DNA of 32,004 bases from Flagellimonas hadalis. GTDB taxonomy: Bacteria; Bacteroidota; Bacteroidia; Flavobacteriales; Flavobacteriaceae. Position numbers and translations under genes: made by a program. The notes beneath the pieces are model-generated. The model was not told the DNA's origin, ran no database searches, and was given only the letters and a program-made list of their open reading frames with translations. The DNA is taken from contig NZ_VNIK02000016.1 in assembly GCF_007785775.2 (NCBI RefSeq), positions 51,899-83,902 of the forward strand, read 5' to 3'. Numbering within the stretch: position 1 is the first letter of the stretch; every line of letters starts with the position of its first letter. Positions 6,813 through 15,817 of the stretch are shown here, one piece after another.

Positions 6813-8075
6813 CTATTCTCCCAATAACTTTTTGATCCTCATAAAGTTTTCGGTATCCCCCAAAGCCCCGTAGATGTTCTTCAATTGGGTTAGGATACTT
6901 TCGTTATCAGGATTGGTTTTCAAGGCACTTTCAAGAACGCCTGCCCCTTCTTTGAAAAGACTGTCCTTTTTCTCTTTCAATTCGTCATATTTGGCAATAT
7001 CCGCTTTGGAGCTGCCCAAAGCGTTCATTTCGTCAATAAGACCGTTGCCTTCGTTCACGTAGGTAGTGGAAAGGTTCAATAGGGCATTGATATAGCCTGG
7101 ATCTATGGCCAATGCTTTTTTGTAGGCATCCCTGGCATCTTCCAAATTGCCCTGCTCCATATTGATGACCCCAATATTGTATAGCAAATCTGGATTGTCT
7201 GGAGCCATTTCTGAGGCTTGCGCCATCATTTCCTTGAACTTGTCCTTATCTCCCAAAGTGTAGTGTAGATTGGCCTCTCCCAAAACTAGGTTTACATCTT
7301 CAGGATTTTCGGCCCTGGCAGCGGCATAAGCGGCAAGAGCTTTCTCATTGTCACCCAATTGCTGATAGATCAACGCAATGTTCTTTACGATCTCCGGCTT
7401 CTTGGATGGGCTCTTTTCCTCTTTTGGATCTTTGTGTGTATTAGCTTTTACGTACAGATCACGGGTCGATTTGTCCATGGTCTCGGTCTCTCCCGTTTCA
7501 ATGTTGACAGCAGTATAAGTGACTCCGCTACCATCATAGCCCACTTCTTTGAGCTCATTGTAATAATCCAATGCCTTCTCATAGTTCTGTCCGTTCACCG
7601 CACTACTGGCTGCATAATACAGATAAATGGTGTCCTGTGGGCTTAGTTTGTAGCCCATGTAGAGTTTTTCGGCAGCTTCACTGAACTTTTGGTTGTTGTT
7701 GTCCTCCACTGCTGCATTGACTAAATCAGCGGTCATTTGGGACAATTTCTCCTTTGCTACTGAGGTATATTTGGATTTCCCACTGGCCTCTTCAACGGAA
7801 ATGACCTTGTTATAGGCTTCGATTGCTGGCTGAAATGCTGTTGCGTCCCCCTTTTTGGCCAAATCAGAATATACGTTCCCTTTTACGGCATAGTATTGTG
7901 CCTGCAGTTTTTCGTCTGCGGCATCAATAGTGGAAGCTGCCCCTTCCAAAGCTGTTTTTGCAGCTGCGGCATCTCCATCCTTCAAGGCTTTTTCTGCTTC
8001 CTTGATCTCATCCTTTTGGGAAAAACCCATAGTTGAGATTCCCAGGGCAAGTAATATTAAAATTCTAGTCTTCAT
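6813..8075 (-). CDS. Secreted tetratricopeptide-repeat protein
   Basis: A 420-residue protein with a clear signal peptide (MKTRILILLALGISTMGFS, cut near residue 19-20), so it is exported to the periplasm. TPR units are recognisable around 150-180, 225-255, 260-290 and 295-330 (for example PDLLYNIGVINMEQGNLEDA), with further helical repeats at both ends. The segment 180-225 is hydrophilic and interrupts the repeats. TPR arrays hold partner proteins; no partner is evident. It lies 34 nt downstream of gyrA in the same direction and probably shares its transcript. Confidence 0.85.
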   Translation of the reverse strand: MKTRILILLALGISTMGFSQKDEIKEAEKALKDGDAAAAKTALEGAASTIDAADEKLQAQYYAVKGNVYSDLAKKGDATAFQPAIEAYNKVISVEEASGKSKYTSVAKEKLSQMTADLVNAAVEDNNNQKFSEAAEKLYMGYKLSPQDTIYLYYAASSAVNGQNYEKALDYYNELKEVGYDGSGVTYTAVNIETGETETMDKSTRDLYVKANTHKDPKEEKSPSKKPEIVKNIALIYQQLGDNEKALAAYAAARAENPEDVNLVLGEANLHYTLGDKDKFKEMMAQASEMAPDNPDLLYNIGVINMEQGNLEDARDAYKKALAIDPGYINALLNLSTTYVNEGNGLIDEMNALGSSKADIAKYDELKEKKDSLFKEGAGVLESALKTNPDNESILTQLKNIYGALGDTENFMRIKKLLGE

Positions 8076-8109
8076 GTCAAAAATGTAATTATTTAGTGTT
8101 TGTGTTTAT

Positions 8110-10635
8110 TTAATTATTCTCGTTATCATTATCAATCGCCGTGCCATCTTCCCCTTTCACCTCAATATCAAGGATGTCGGCTTCTTCAACGGGATCGTCC
8201 TCCTTCATGACCTTGGCCACTGCAGCAATGGAGTCGCCGTCCCTTAGATTGATAAGGCGCACCCCTTGTGTGGCCCTTCCCATGACCCTAAGGTCCTCTA
8301 CACTCATCCGTATGGCTATCCCTGATTTATTGATGATCATCAAATCGTCGGTATCGGTCACATTTTTGATGGCAACAAGACCTCCAGTCTTGGCCGTAAT
8401 GGAAATGGTCTTGACCCCTTTTCCTCCACGGTTGGTGACCCTATAGTCTTCAATGGTGGAGCGTTTTCCATAACCGTTTTCGGATACGACAAGAATATCC
8501 TCTTCCATATTGTGCACGGAGACCATTCCGATCACTTCATCCTTATCGTTTGCCAAGGTAATCCCGCGAACACCGGAAGCATTTCTACCCATGGGTCGGG
8601 TCTTGCTTTCTTCAAAACGGATGGCTTTCCCGGATTTCAAACCAAGGAATATCTGGCTGGCACCCGTGGTCAACTTGGCTTCCAACAATTCATCATCGTC
8701 CCTCACTGTTATGGCATTGATACCATTCTGTCTGGGCCTTGAATATTGTTCCAAAGAAGTCTTCTTCACAATTCCCTTTTTGGTGGCCATTATCACATAG
8801 TGGCTATTCACATAATCTTCATCCTTAAGGTCTTGCGTACAGATGAAGGCTTTTACCTTGTCATCCATCTCTATGTTGATCAAGTTCTGGATGGCCCTTC
8901 CTTTGGAGGTCCTGCTTCCTTCTGGGATTTCATAGACACGCATCCAGAAACATTTTCCTTTTTGGGTGAAGAACAACATGTACTGGTGGTTCGTCCCCAC
9001 GAACAAATGCTCCAGAAAATCCTCATTTCGGGTGGATGATGCCTTTTGCCCCACACCACCCCTGTTTTGGGTCTTGTATTCCGAAAGCGAGGTTCTTTTG
9101 ATATAGCCGGCATGGGAAATGGTGATCACCACTTGCTCATCGGGGATCATATCCTCAATGCTAAGGTCTCCGCCCGCATAGTTGATCTCCGACCTTCTTT
9201 CGTCACCATATTTTTCCTTGATTTCCAACAATTCTTCCTTGATGATCTGCATCCTGCGCTCTTTTTTGGCAAGAATGTCCTTGAGGTCTTCGATGGTCTT
9301 CAACAATTCTTCGTACTCTTCACGGAGTTTGTCCTGCTCCAATCCGGTCAATTGGCGCAAACGCATTTCCACGATGGCCTTGGCCTGTATCTCGGACAGT
9401 TTGAAGCGTTCCATCAAATTGGTCCGTGCCTCGTCCACATTGGAAGAACCACGGATAATGGCGATCACCTCATCGATATTGTCCGATGCGATGATAAGTC
9501 CCTGTAAGATGTGCTCCCGCTCCTCGGCCTTTTTCAGTTCGTAGGTCGTCCTGCGCACCACAACTTCGTGCCTGTGTTCCACAAAGTGGTGGATGATCTC
9601 CTTCAGGTTCAACAATTGTGGCCTACCTTTGACAAGCGCAATATTGTTGACGCTGAACGACGACTGGAGGGCCGTGTATTTGTACAAGGTGTTCAGTACG
9701 ATATTGGGGATGGCATCTCGCTTAAGGATGTAAACGATGCGCATTCCCTTTCTATCGGATTCGTCCCGGATGGAGGCGATTCCTTCGATTTTCTTTTCGT
9801 TTACCAGATCGGCGGTCTTTTTGATCATGTCCGCTTTGTTCACCTGGTAGGGTATCTCGGTCACGATGATGCACTCCCTGCCCTGCACCTCTTCAAATGA
9901 GGCTTTCGCACGCATGACCACACGGCCCTTTCCTGTGTGGAAAGCTTCTTTCACCCCTTCATATCCATAAATGATCCCTCCGGTCGGAAAATCGGGAGCC
10001 TTGATATGGGTGATCAGCTCATCTATCTCAATATCGTGGTTGTCGATATAGGCAATGGTCCCGTCCACTACTTCTGACAGGTTATGGGGTGGCATGTTGG
10101 TCGCCATACCCACGGCAATACCCGAAGCCCCGTTTACCAAAAGGTTGGGAACACGGGTAGGAAGAACGGTGGGTTCTTGAAGGGAATCATCAAAATTGAG
10201 TTGATGGTCCACAGTTTCCTTATCGATATCGGCCAGCATCTCATCCGCGATCTTTCGCATCCTGGCCTCGGTGTAACGCATGGCCGCTGGGCTATCCCCG
10301 TCAACAGAGCCAAAATTTCCCTGGCCATCCACCAACATATACCTTAGGCTCCATTCCTGGGCCATACGCACCATGGTGTCATAGACCGAAGTATCCCCGT
10401 GTGGATGGTATTTACCCAATACCTCCCCTACGATACGGGCAGATTTTTTATGTGCACTTGTAGATCTAACGCCCAGTTCGTGCATCCCGAAGAGCACTCT
10501 TCGGTGAACCGGCTTGAGCCCGTCACGAACATCTGGCAGGGCACGTGACACAATGACCGACATCGAGTAATCGATGTAGGCAGATTTCATCTCATCCTCA
10601 ATGTTGATAGGAATTAACTTTTCTCCTTCCGCCAT
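8110..10635 (-). CDS. gyrA: DNA gyrase subunit A
   Basis: An 841-residue type IIA topoisomerase subunit that breaks and rejoins DNA to introduce negative supercoils, working with GyrB. The catalytic tyrosine is Y121 in AAMRYTEAR. The quinolone-resistance region reads [10 protein letters not shown] (77-86), with Thr82 at the position of E. coli Ser83 and Asp86 at that of Asp87; Thr there occurs naturally in some species. The C-terminal beta-pinwheel starts near residue 500, and its GyrA box is QNRGGVG rather than QRRGGKG, as I recall from other Bacteroidota. The C-terminal tail is acidic. It is divergent from clpC, and the TPR gene follows. Confidence 0.97.
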   Translation of the reverse strand: MAEGEKLIPINIEDEMKSAYIDYSMSVIVSRALPDVRDGLKPVHRRVLFGMHELGVRSTSAHKKSARIVGEVLGKYHPHGDTSVYDTMVRMAQEWSLRYMLVDGQGNFGSVDGDSPAAMRYTEARMRKIADEMLADIDKETVDHQLNFDDSLQEPTVLPTRVPNLLVNGASGIAVGMATNMPPHNLSEVVDGTIAYIDNHDIEIDELITHIKAPDFPTGGIIYGYEGVKEAFHTGKGRVVMRAKASFEEVQGRECIIVTEIPYQVNKADMIKKTADLVNEKKIEGIASIRDESDRKGMRIVYILKRDAIPNIVLNTLYKYTALQSSFSVNNIALVKGRPQLLNLKEIIHHFVEHRHEVVVRRTTYELKKAEEREHILQGLIIASDNIDEVIAIIRGSSNVDEARTNLMERFKLSEIQAKAIVEMRLRQLTGLEQDKLREEYEELLKTIEDLKDILAKKERRMQIIKEELLEIKEKYGDERRSEINYAGGDLSIEDMIPDEQVVITISHAGYIKRTSLSEYKTQNRGGVGQKASSTRNEDFLEHLFVGTNHQYMLFFTQKGKCFWMRVYEIPEGSRTSKGRAIQNLINIEMDDKVKAFICTQDLKDEDYVNSHYVIMATKKGIVKKTSLEQYSRPRQNGINAITVRDDDELLEAKLTTGASQIFLGLKSGKAIRFEESKTRPMGRNASGVRGITLANDKDEVIGMVSVHNMEEDILVVSENGYGKRSTIEDYRVTNRGGKGVKTISITAKTGGLVAIKNVTDTDDLMIINKSGIAIRMSVEDLRVMGRATQGVRLINLRDGDSIAAVAKVMKEDDPVEEADILDIEVKGEDGTAIDNDNENN

Positions 10636-10796
10636 GCTAAAATCTTATTGTTTTTTGTGGTTAAAATATCATGGCAATATACAGAAAATAGCAGCTTTTA
10701 CAGCCCTGGGCGGTTACTTTATTAAAAAAATTATCAACAGTTTTGCCCTGGTCCCCACATTATAATAAAGCTGTGTTAAATCGGTAAGAAAAACCT

Positions 10797-10834
10797 CCAT
10801 ATTCCGACATTTCCCACTAGTTTGTCGAATATGG
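10797..10834. other. Interrupted palindrome upstream of clpC
   Basis: CCATATT (10797-10803), an unpaired C, and CGAC (10805-10808) pair with GTCG (10824-10827) and AATATGG (10828-10834), giving 11 matched pairs around a 15-nt centre. It lies in the 260-bp divergent gyrA/clpC gap, 62 nt before the clpC ATG. It could be a regulator-binding site or an RNA hairpin. I found no clear TAnnTTTG promoter in this gap. Confidence 0.35.
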
Positions 10835-10895
10835 GTACGGTATTTGACCTATGTAACAATACTTTTATTAATTTTAATTGCTGAAAAAGAAACCT

Positions 10896-13448
10896 ATGGA
10901 CGATAATTTTTCCCCAAGAGTAAAAGACGTTATAGCATACAGCAAGGAGGAGGCCCTGAGATTGGGCCATGATTTCATTGGAACGGAACACCTGATGCTG
11001 GGTCTTTTGAGAGATGGAAATGGCAAGGCCATCAACATATTGGACGCATTGGATGTGGACCTGGAACACCTTCGCAGAAAGGTGGAGATCCTGAGCCCCG
11101 CCAATCCGAACTCGGGAACTGTTCAAAAGGACAAAAAGAACCTGCACCTAACCCGACAGGCCGAGCGTGCGTTGAAGACCACTTTTTTGGAAGCAAAGCT
11201 TTTTCAAAGTTCTTCCATCAATACGGCGCACCTATTGCTCTGCATCCTTAGGAACGAGAACGATCCCACAACCAAATTGCTGCACAAATTGAAAGTGGAT
11301 TACGATAACGTCAAAGAACAGTTCAAATCCATGATCACCAGTGACGATGATTACATAGATTCCCCACAGGCGGAATCCTTCCCAGGCGATGCCGATGATG
11401 TAGGCGATGGAAAGGAAAGCACTTTCGGCTCCAGTTCCGGGCAGAAGGGTAGCAAGAAATCCAAGACCCCAGTCCTGGACAATTTTGGCCGTGATCTCAC
11501 CCGTTTGGCCGAGGACAACAAACTTGATCCCGTGGTGGGCCGCGAAAAGGAAATCGAGCGCGTCTCCCAGATATTGAGCCGAAGGAAAAAGAACAATCCC
11601 CTGCTCATTGGTGAGCCCGGCGTGGGTAAAAGTGCCATCGCCGAAGGATTGGCATTGCGCATCATCAACAAAAAAGTATCCCGCATCCTGTACAACAAGC
11701 GCGTGGTCACCTTGGACCTTGCCTCGTTGGTGGCCGGGACCAAATATCGTGGCCAGTTCGAAGAACGTATGAAAGCGGTAATGAACGAACTGGAGAAAAA
11801 CGATGACATCATTTTGTTCATTGATGAAATCCACACCATTGTTGGTGCAGGTGGCGCAACGGGCAGTCTGGATGCCTCCAACATGTTCAAACCTGCCTTG
11901 GCAAGGGGCGAGATCCAATGTATCGGAGCAACGACACTTGATGAGTACAGACAGTACATCGAAAAAGATGGTGCTTTGGAACGCCGTTTCCAAAAAGTAA
12001 TGGTGGAGCCTACCACTGTGGAGGAGACCATCGAAATTTTGATGAACATCAAAGGCAAGTACGAAGACCACCACAATGTCAACTACACCGATGAGGCCAT
12101 TTTGGCCTGTGTGAAATTGACCAATAGGTATATGACGGACCGCTTTTTGCCGGACAAGGCCATTGATGCCCTCGATGAGGCCGGTTCCCGAGTGCACATA
12201 GTGAACATGGACGTGCCCAAACAGATCTTGGAACTGGAAAGCCAGTTGGAAGATGTGCGCGAACTGAAGAACAGTGTGGTCAAAAAACAAAAATACGAAG
12301 AGGCCGCCAAGCTCCGTGACGATGAAAAACGTCTGGAGAAAGATTTGGCAGCCGCCCAAGAACGTTGGGAAGAGGAAAGCAAACTCCACAGGGAAACCGT
12401 GACCGAGGACAATGTGGCCGATGTGGTCTCCATGATAAGCGGTATCCCCGTGAACAGGATTGCACAGACCGAAAGCAACAAATTGGCCGAACTGCCCAAC
12501 CTGATCAAAGGTTTTGTGATCGGACAGGACGAAGCCGTGGCCAAGGTGGCCAAGGCCATCCAACGTAACCGCGCGGGACTGAAAGATCCCAACAAACCCA
12601 TCGGGTCCTTTATCTTTTTGGGACAGACGGGGGTCGGAAAAACACAGTTGGCCAAGATTTTGGCCAAGGAACTTTTTGATTCCGAAGATGCCCTCATCCG
12701 CATAGACATGAGCGAATACATGGAAAAATTCGCCATATCCAGATTGGTGGGTGCACCTCCTGGATATGTGGGCTATGAAGAAGGCGGGCAATTGACCGAA
12801 AAGGTACGCCGCAAGCCCTACTCCGTCATCCTTTTGGATGAAGTGGAAAAAGCACATCCAGATGTGTTCAACATGCTTTTGCAGGTGTTGGACGATGGGT
12901 TCTTGACGGACAGCCTTGGACGCAAGATCGATTTTAGGAACACCATCATCATCATGACCTCCAATATCGGGGCACGCCAGTTGAAGGATTTTGGACAGGG
13001 TGTAGGTTTTGGAACTGCCGCCAAAAAGGCACAGGAGGACACCCATCAAAAGAGTGTCATCGAAAGTGCGCTCAAGAAAGCCTTTGCCCCTGAATTCCTC
13101 AACAGGATAGATGATGTGATCGTCTTCAATCCGTTGGAAAGAGAGGATATCCACAAGATCATTGAGATAGAGCTGGACAAACTTTACAGAAGGATCAAGG
13201 ATATTGGATACGACCTCAGTCTTTCAAACAAGGCCAAGGACTATATCGCTGACAAAGGTTTTGACAAGCAATATGGTGCCAGGCCATTGAAGCGGGCCAT
13301 CCAAAAATATATCGAGGATGTGCTTGCCGAAGAGATCGTGAACTCCAAACTGGAGGAAGGGGACAGCATCTTTATGGACCTGGACGAGAAAAAGGAAGAG
13401 CTCACCATCAAAATCAAGAAGACTGAAAAGTCACCCGAAACTGAGTAG
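10896..13448 (+). CDS. clpC: ATP-dependent Clp protease ATPase subunit ClpC
   Basis: An 850-residue AAA+ unfoldase that feeds proteins to ClpP. I take the ATG at 10896 (MDDNFSPRVK), since the upstream extension relies on a TTG. The domains, in order, are two Clp_N repeats (about 1-145), an acidic/Ser-rich linker (150-190), AAA1 with Walker A GEPGVGKS (239-246) and Walker B LFIDEIH (D310, E311), a UVR-type coiled segment (about 450-490, KQKYEEAAKLRDDEK), AAA2 with Walker A GQTGVGKT (576-583) and Walker B LLDEVE (D648, E649), and the D2-small domain. The UVR-type middle marks ClpC rather than ClpA or ClpB. It is a single gene ended by a strong terminator. Confidence 0.95.
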   Translation: MDDNFSPRVKDVIAYSKEEALRLGHDFIGTEHLMLGLLRDGNGKAINILDALDVDLEHLRRKVEILSPANPNSGTVQKDKKNLHLTRQAERALKTTFLEAKLFQSSSINTAHLLLCILRNENDPTTKLLHKLKVDYDNVKEQFKSMITSDDDYIDSPQAESFPGDADDVGDGKESTFGSSSGQKGSKKSKTPVLDNFGRDLTRLAEDNKLDPVVGREKEIERVSQILSRRKKNNPLLIGEPGVGKSAIAEGLALRIINKKVSRILYNKRVVTLDLASLVAGTKYRGQFEERMKAVMNELEKNDDIILFIDEIHTIVGAGGATGSLDASNMFKPALARGEIQCIGATTLDEYRQYIEKDGALERRFQKVMVEPTTVEETIEILMNIKGKYEDHHNVNYTDEAILACVKLTNRYMTDRFLPDKAIDALDEAGSRVHIVNMDVPKQILELESQLEDVRELKNSVVKKQKYEEAAKLRDDEKRLEKDLAAAQERWEEESKLHRETVTEDNVADVVSMISGIPVNRIAQTESNKLAELPNLIKGFVIGQDEAVAKVAKAIQRNRAGLKDPNKPIGSFIFLGQTGVGKTQLAKILAKELFDSEDALIRIDMSEYMEKFAISRLVGAPPGYVGYEEGGQLTEKVRRKPYSVILLDEVEKAHPDVFNMLLQVLDDGFLTDSLGRKIDFRNTIIIMTSNIGARQLKDFGQGVGFGTAAKKAQEDTHQKSVIESALKKAFAPEFLNRIDDVIVFNPLEREDIHKIIEIELDKLYRRIKDIGYDLSLSNKAKDYIADKGFDKQYGARPLKRAIQKYIEDVLAEEIVNSKLEEGDSIFMDLDEKKEELTIKIKKTEKSPETE

Positions 13449-13470
13449 TACCAACGTACGCTCTACATAC

Positions 13471-13497
13471 AAAGCTGGCCATTGGCCAGCTTTTTTT
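13471..13497 (+). terminator. Rho-independent terminator of clpC
   Basis: AAAGCTGGCC (13471-13480) and GGCCAGCTTT (13484-13493) form a perfect 10-bp stem with a 3-nt loop, followed by a T tract to 13497. It begins 22 nt after the clpC stop codon. Confidence 0.93.
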
Positions 13498-13606
13498 ATG
13501 GCATTTTACCATACAAACGATATTTGCGCGTTTAATCTAGTATTTTTCACCTCCCTTCGCTTTCCATATACTTTCGTTACAGAGACACTATAATTACATT
13601 TTGGGG

Positions 13607-14026
13607 ATGAAATTCACTTCTACAAAGAAGACCGTTGTTGTACGCGAATACCACTTGGACATCGGAATGGTCCAAGTTTTTGATAATTACATGGTGGCCA
13701 ATTTCGATGAAGGTGCCACCGTCACTTTGGAAAGGGCCTACCAGATCATCGGTATCTCGGAAATCCATTTTCGGGACCAGGACTTTGGCTATATCAGTCT
13801 GCGAAAAAATTCCTATGCCATAGATCCAACCATATACAATTACCTGAGAGGGCTGGATAATCTTAAAGCCTTTGCCATTGTCTCCAAGAAAGAAATCGAT
13901 ATGCACAACTTCAAGATAGAAAAGTTGTTCTACAAGAAGAGTATGGAGTTCTTCATCGAGTTTGACAATGCGCTGGCCTGGGTAAAAAAGAAGCTCAAAA
14001 ACGGTAAGGGAAAGGACAAAGGTTAG
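13607..14026 (+). CDS. Small conserved-looking protein of unknown function
   Basis: A 139-residue soluble protein starting from the ATG at 13607, preferred over a TTG two codons upstream. The alternating strand/helix pattern (VVVREYHLDIGMVQVFDN, LKAFAIVSKK, FFIEFDNALAWVKKKL) recalls the small STAS/SpoIIAA-like alpha/beta proteins common in Flavobacteriia, but I cannot assign it firmly. The C-terminus is strongly basic (KKKLKNGKGKDKG). There is no signal peptide or membrane segment. Its stop codon overlaps the stop codon of the convergent NAD(P)HX gene: the two genes share 14023-14026, so there is no room for a terminator between them. Confidence 0.7.
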   Translation: MKFTSTKKTVVVREYHLDIGMVQVFDNYMVANFDEGATVTLERAYQIIGISEIHFRDQDFGYISLRKNSYAIDPTIYNYLRGLDNLKAFAIVSKKEIDMHNFKIEKLFYKKSMEFFIEFDNALAWVKKKLKNGKGKDKG

Positions 14027-15558
14027 GTATTATCACTTTTTTCCGCCTCTGGTTGCCGCAGTAGTTCCATATAGGCACTTCCTATATGTTCCACAATCCC
14101 GGAAGCCTTCACGGCCTCATATCCATTTTTGGAAGCACAGACATCGCCTGCCAGTCCATGTAGATAGACCCCAAAGATGGCTGCTTGCAAAGGGAGATAC
14201 CCTTGAGACATCAAGCCCGTGATCGTCCCGGTCAGTACGTCCCCGCTGCCAGCCGTGGCCATGCCCGGATTGCCAGTGGTGTTCACATAACCCTTCCCTT
14301 TATATACAGTAATGGTATGTGCCCCTTTGATGACAACAATGGCATTGTGTTTGGTAGAAAAGGCCTTGGTCTTCTCCAATTTCTCAAAATCGTCCTTCCA
14401 TTTTCCCACCAATCGTTCCAACTCTTTGGGGTGGGGCGTGAGGATAGAAAACTCCGGAACATCCTCCAGCATTTCTGGATACTTGGCCAAAATGTTCAAA
14501 CCATCGGCATCGATGACCATGGGTTTTTTCATTTCTTTCAGGAAAGCACTAAAGGCCGCAACCGTATCATCATCCATGCCTATTCCCATCCCGATTCCGA
14601 CCGCAGTGGGCTCAAATGGAATTTCTATGCCCGAAATACTCTTGTCCCTGGAACCCGTCAAAACCATCACTTCGGGAACTGCGGTTTGCAGAGCATCATA
14701 TCCACACTTGGGTACAAAGGCCGTCACTAGACCACTTCCTACGGTCAAACAGGCATTGCTCGCCAACTGTACCGCTCCGATTTTGCCATAACTCCCACCA
14801 ATGATCACGGAATGTCCGTACGTTCCCTTATGGGAAAACTTGAGTCGGGGGCGGTACATGGGCAACACTTCAGGTCTGCCGATCAGTTCAAAATCCGTTT
14901 CCGTTTTCTGAAGGACCTCTGTGTCCAGACCAATGTCCAATAACTCCCATTGGTTGATGTACACCCCTGTTCCTGGAAGGAAGAAAACCAATTTGGGCAC
15001 CTGAAAACTCAAGACATAACTGCCCTGAATCACATGCGAAGGATTCCAAGGAGCCCCGTTCGAAGGCAATCCCGATGGAATGTCCACTGCCAATACAAAG
15101 GCGCGTGAAGCATTGATATGCTGAATTAAACGCCCCACCCATGCATCGGGTGGCCGGTTCAGGCCAATGCCAAAAATGGCATCCACCACAATATCATCAG
15201 GGGAAATCTCGGGCAGCTCACTTTCCTTGGTCAAGAAATCGGGCCAAAGCTTCCGCTCTTTCAACCGCTCCAGGTTCAAAAGAAAATCTTCGGAACGCTT
15301 CTCACTATAATTGACCACATAGACCTTGATGGAATAGTCGTGTTCCAGTAATAATCGGGCAAGCGCCATGCCATCCCCACCATTGTTCCCTATGCCACAG
15401 AACAGTTGGATCTTTACCTGTGTTCCCCTCAACCGGGAATGGATCCATTCGAACAGCTGGGTGGCGGCACGTTCCATGAGTATGTCACTGGAAATCTGCT
15501 GTTTTTCTATTGTGGATTTGTCAGCTTGATAGATTTGAGGTGCGGAAAAAATTTTCAT
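14023..15558 (-). CDS. nnr: Bifunctional NAD(P)HX epimerase/dehydratase
   Basis: A 511-residue repair enzyme. The N-terminal YjeF_N domain (about 1-215) epimerises hydrated NAD(P)H, and the C-terminal ribokinase-like domain (about 225-500) dehydrates S-NAD(P)HX using ADP or ATP. Visible motifs are GIGNNGGDG (55-63) with D124-A-I-F-G in the epimerase, KGTYGHSVIIGGS in the dehydratase, and NPGMATAGSGDVLTG with catalytic D440. Length and domain order match the bacterial fused enzyme. It is monocistronic on the minus strand, divergent from the thr operon, and overlaps the neighbouring convergent gene by 4 nt. Confidence 0.93.
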   Translation of the reverse strand: MKIFSAPQIYQADKSTIEKQQISSDILMERAATQLFEWIHSRLRGTQVKIQLFCGIGNNGGDGMALARLLLEHDYSIKVYVVNYSEKRSEDFLLNLERLKERKLWPDFLTKESELPEISPDDIVVDAIFGIGLNRPPDAWVGRLIQHINASRAFVLAVDIPSGLPSNGAPWNPSHVIQGSYVLSFQVPKLVFFLPGTGVYINQWELLDIGLDTEVLQKTETDFELIGRPEVLPMYRPRLKFSHKGTYGHSVIIGGSYGKIGAVQLASNACLTVGSGLVTAFVPKCGYDALQTAVPEVMVLTGSRDKSISGIEIPFEPTAVGIGMGIGMDDDTVAAFSAFLKEMKKPMVIDADGLNILAKYPEMLEDVPEFSILTPHPKELERLVGKWKDDFEKLEKTKAFSTKHNAIVVIKGAHTITVYKGKGYVNTTGNPGMATAGSGDVLTGTITGLMSQGYLPLQAAIFGVYLHGLAGDVCASKNGYEAVKASGIVEHIGSAYMELLRQPEAEKSDNT

Positions 15559-15613
15559 TCAGCAAAAAAAGTTGGTCATTCGTGAGGATTTCGCAAAAAA
15601 CATCACAAAGGAT

Positions 15614-15643
15614 TTGATGAAGCACCCAAATGTACTACTTTTA
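15614..15643 (+). promoter_or_regulatory. Promoter of the threonine operon
   Basis: TTG (15614-15616, preceded by T), a 19-nt spacer and TACTTTTA (15636-15643) match the Bacteroidota consensus TTG/TAnnTTTG at all but the last base. The predicted start near 15650 lies just upstream of the leader-peptide codons, which fits an attenuated operon. Confidence 0.6.
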
Positions 15644-15682
15644 TCACCTCATTACAGCATAATGCAGATAAAACAAACGGAT

Positions 15683-15751
15683 ATGGAACCGAAACAGATG
15701 AAATCACTTTCATCTATCTTCACCATCACCATTACCACCCCTTTGGGGTAA
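15683..15751 (+). CDS. thrL: thr operon leader peptide (Thr/Ile-rich)
   Basis: A 22-codon frame whose C-terminal part reads FTITITTPLG, with five Thr codons and two Ile codons in a run of eight, closely resembling the E. coli thr leader in design. It could also begin at in-frame ATGs at 15662 (29 residues) or 15698 (17 residues). It lies between a good promoter and thrA, whose first two products lead to threonine and isoleucine. Ribosome stalling at these codons when Thr-tRNA or Ile-tRNA is scarce would control read-through into thrA. Nearby hairpins are described separately. Function is inferred from sequence and position. Confidence 0.8.
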   Translation: MEPKQMKSLSSIFTITITTPLG

Positions 15752-15780
15752 GTCTGCTATATATCATCCGTCCGTTTTTT
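15697..15780 (+). promoter_or_regulatory. Putative thr attenuator region
   Basis: Two hairpins are visible in the leader: GATGAAA-TCAC-TTTCATC (15697-15714, 7-bp stem) before the Thr/Ile codons, and ACCCC-TTT-GGGGT (15737-15749, 5-bp stem) over the end of the leader frame. A run of six T's follows at 15775-15780. ATCCGT (15766-15771), just before it, can pair with ACGGAT (15677-15682) upstream. I cannot identify one compact terminator stem directly against the T run, so the mutually exclusive structures of classical attenuation are suggested, not shown. Confidence 0.45.
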
Positions 15781-15817
15781 ACTCTTTTCAATAATTTATT
15801 ACAACAGTTTTTCCATC

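Noticed and set aside
8110..10635. gyrA Thr82 as a quinolone-resistance mutation
   Set aside because: Thr at the E. coli Ser83 position is natural in several species, and the Asp87 equivalent is intact, so resistance cannot be inferred.
11232..13154. A 640-residue open frame antisense to clpC
   Set aside because: It is the mirror of a strongly conserved gene with biased codon use. Its sequence is rich in His, Phe and Gly, with no recognisable domain.
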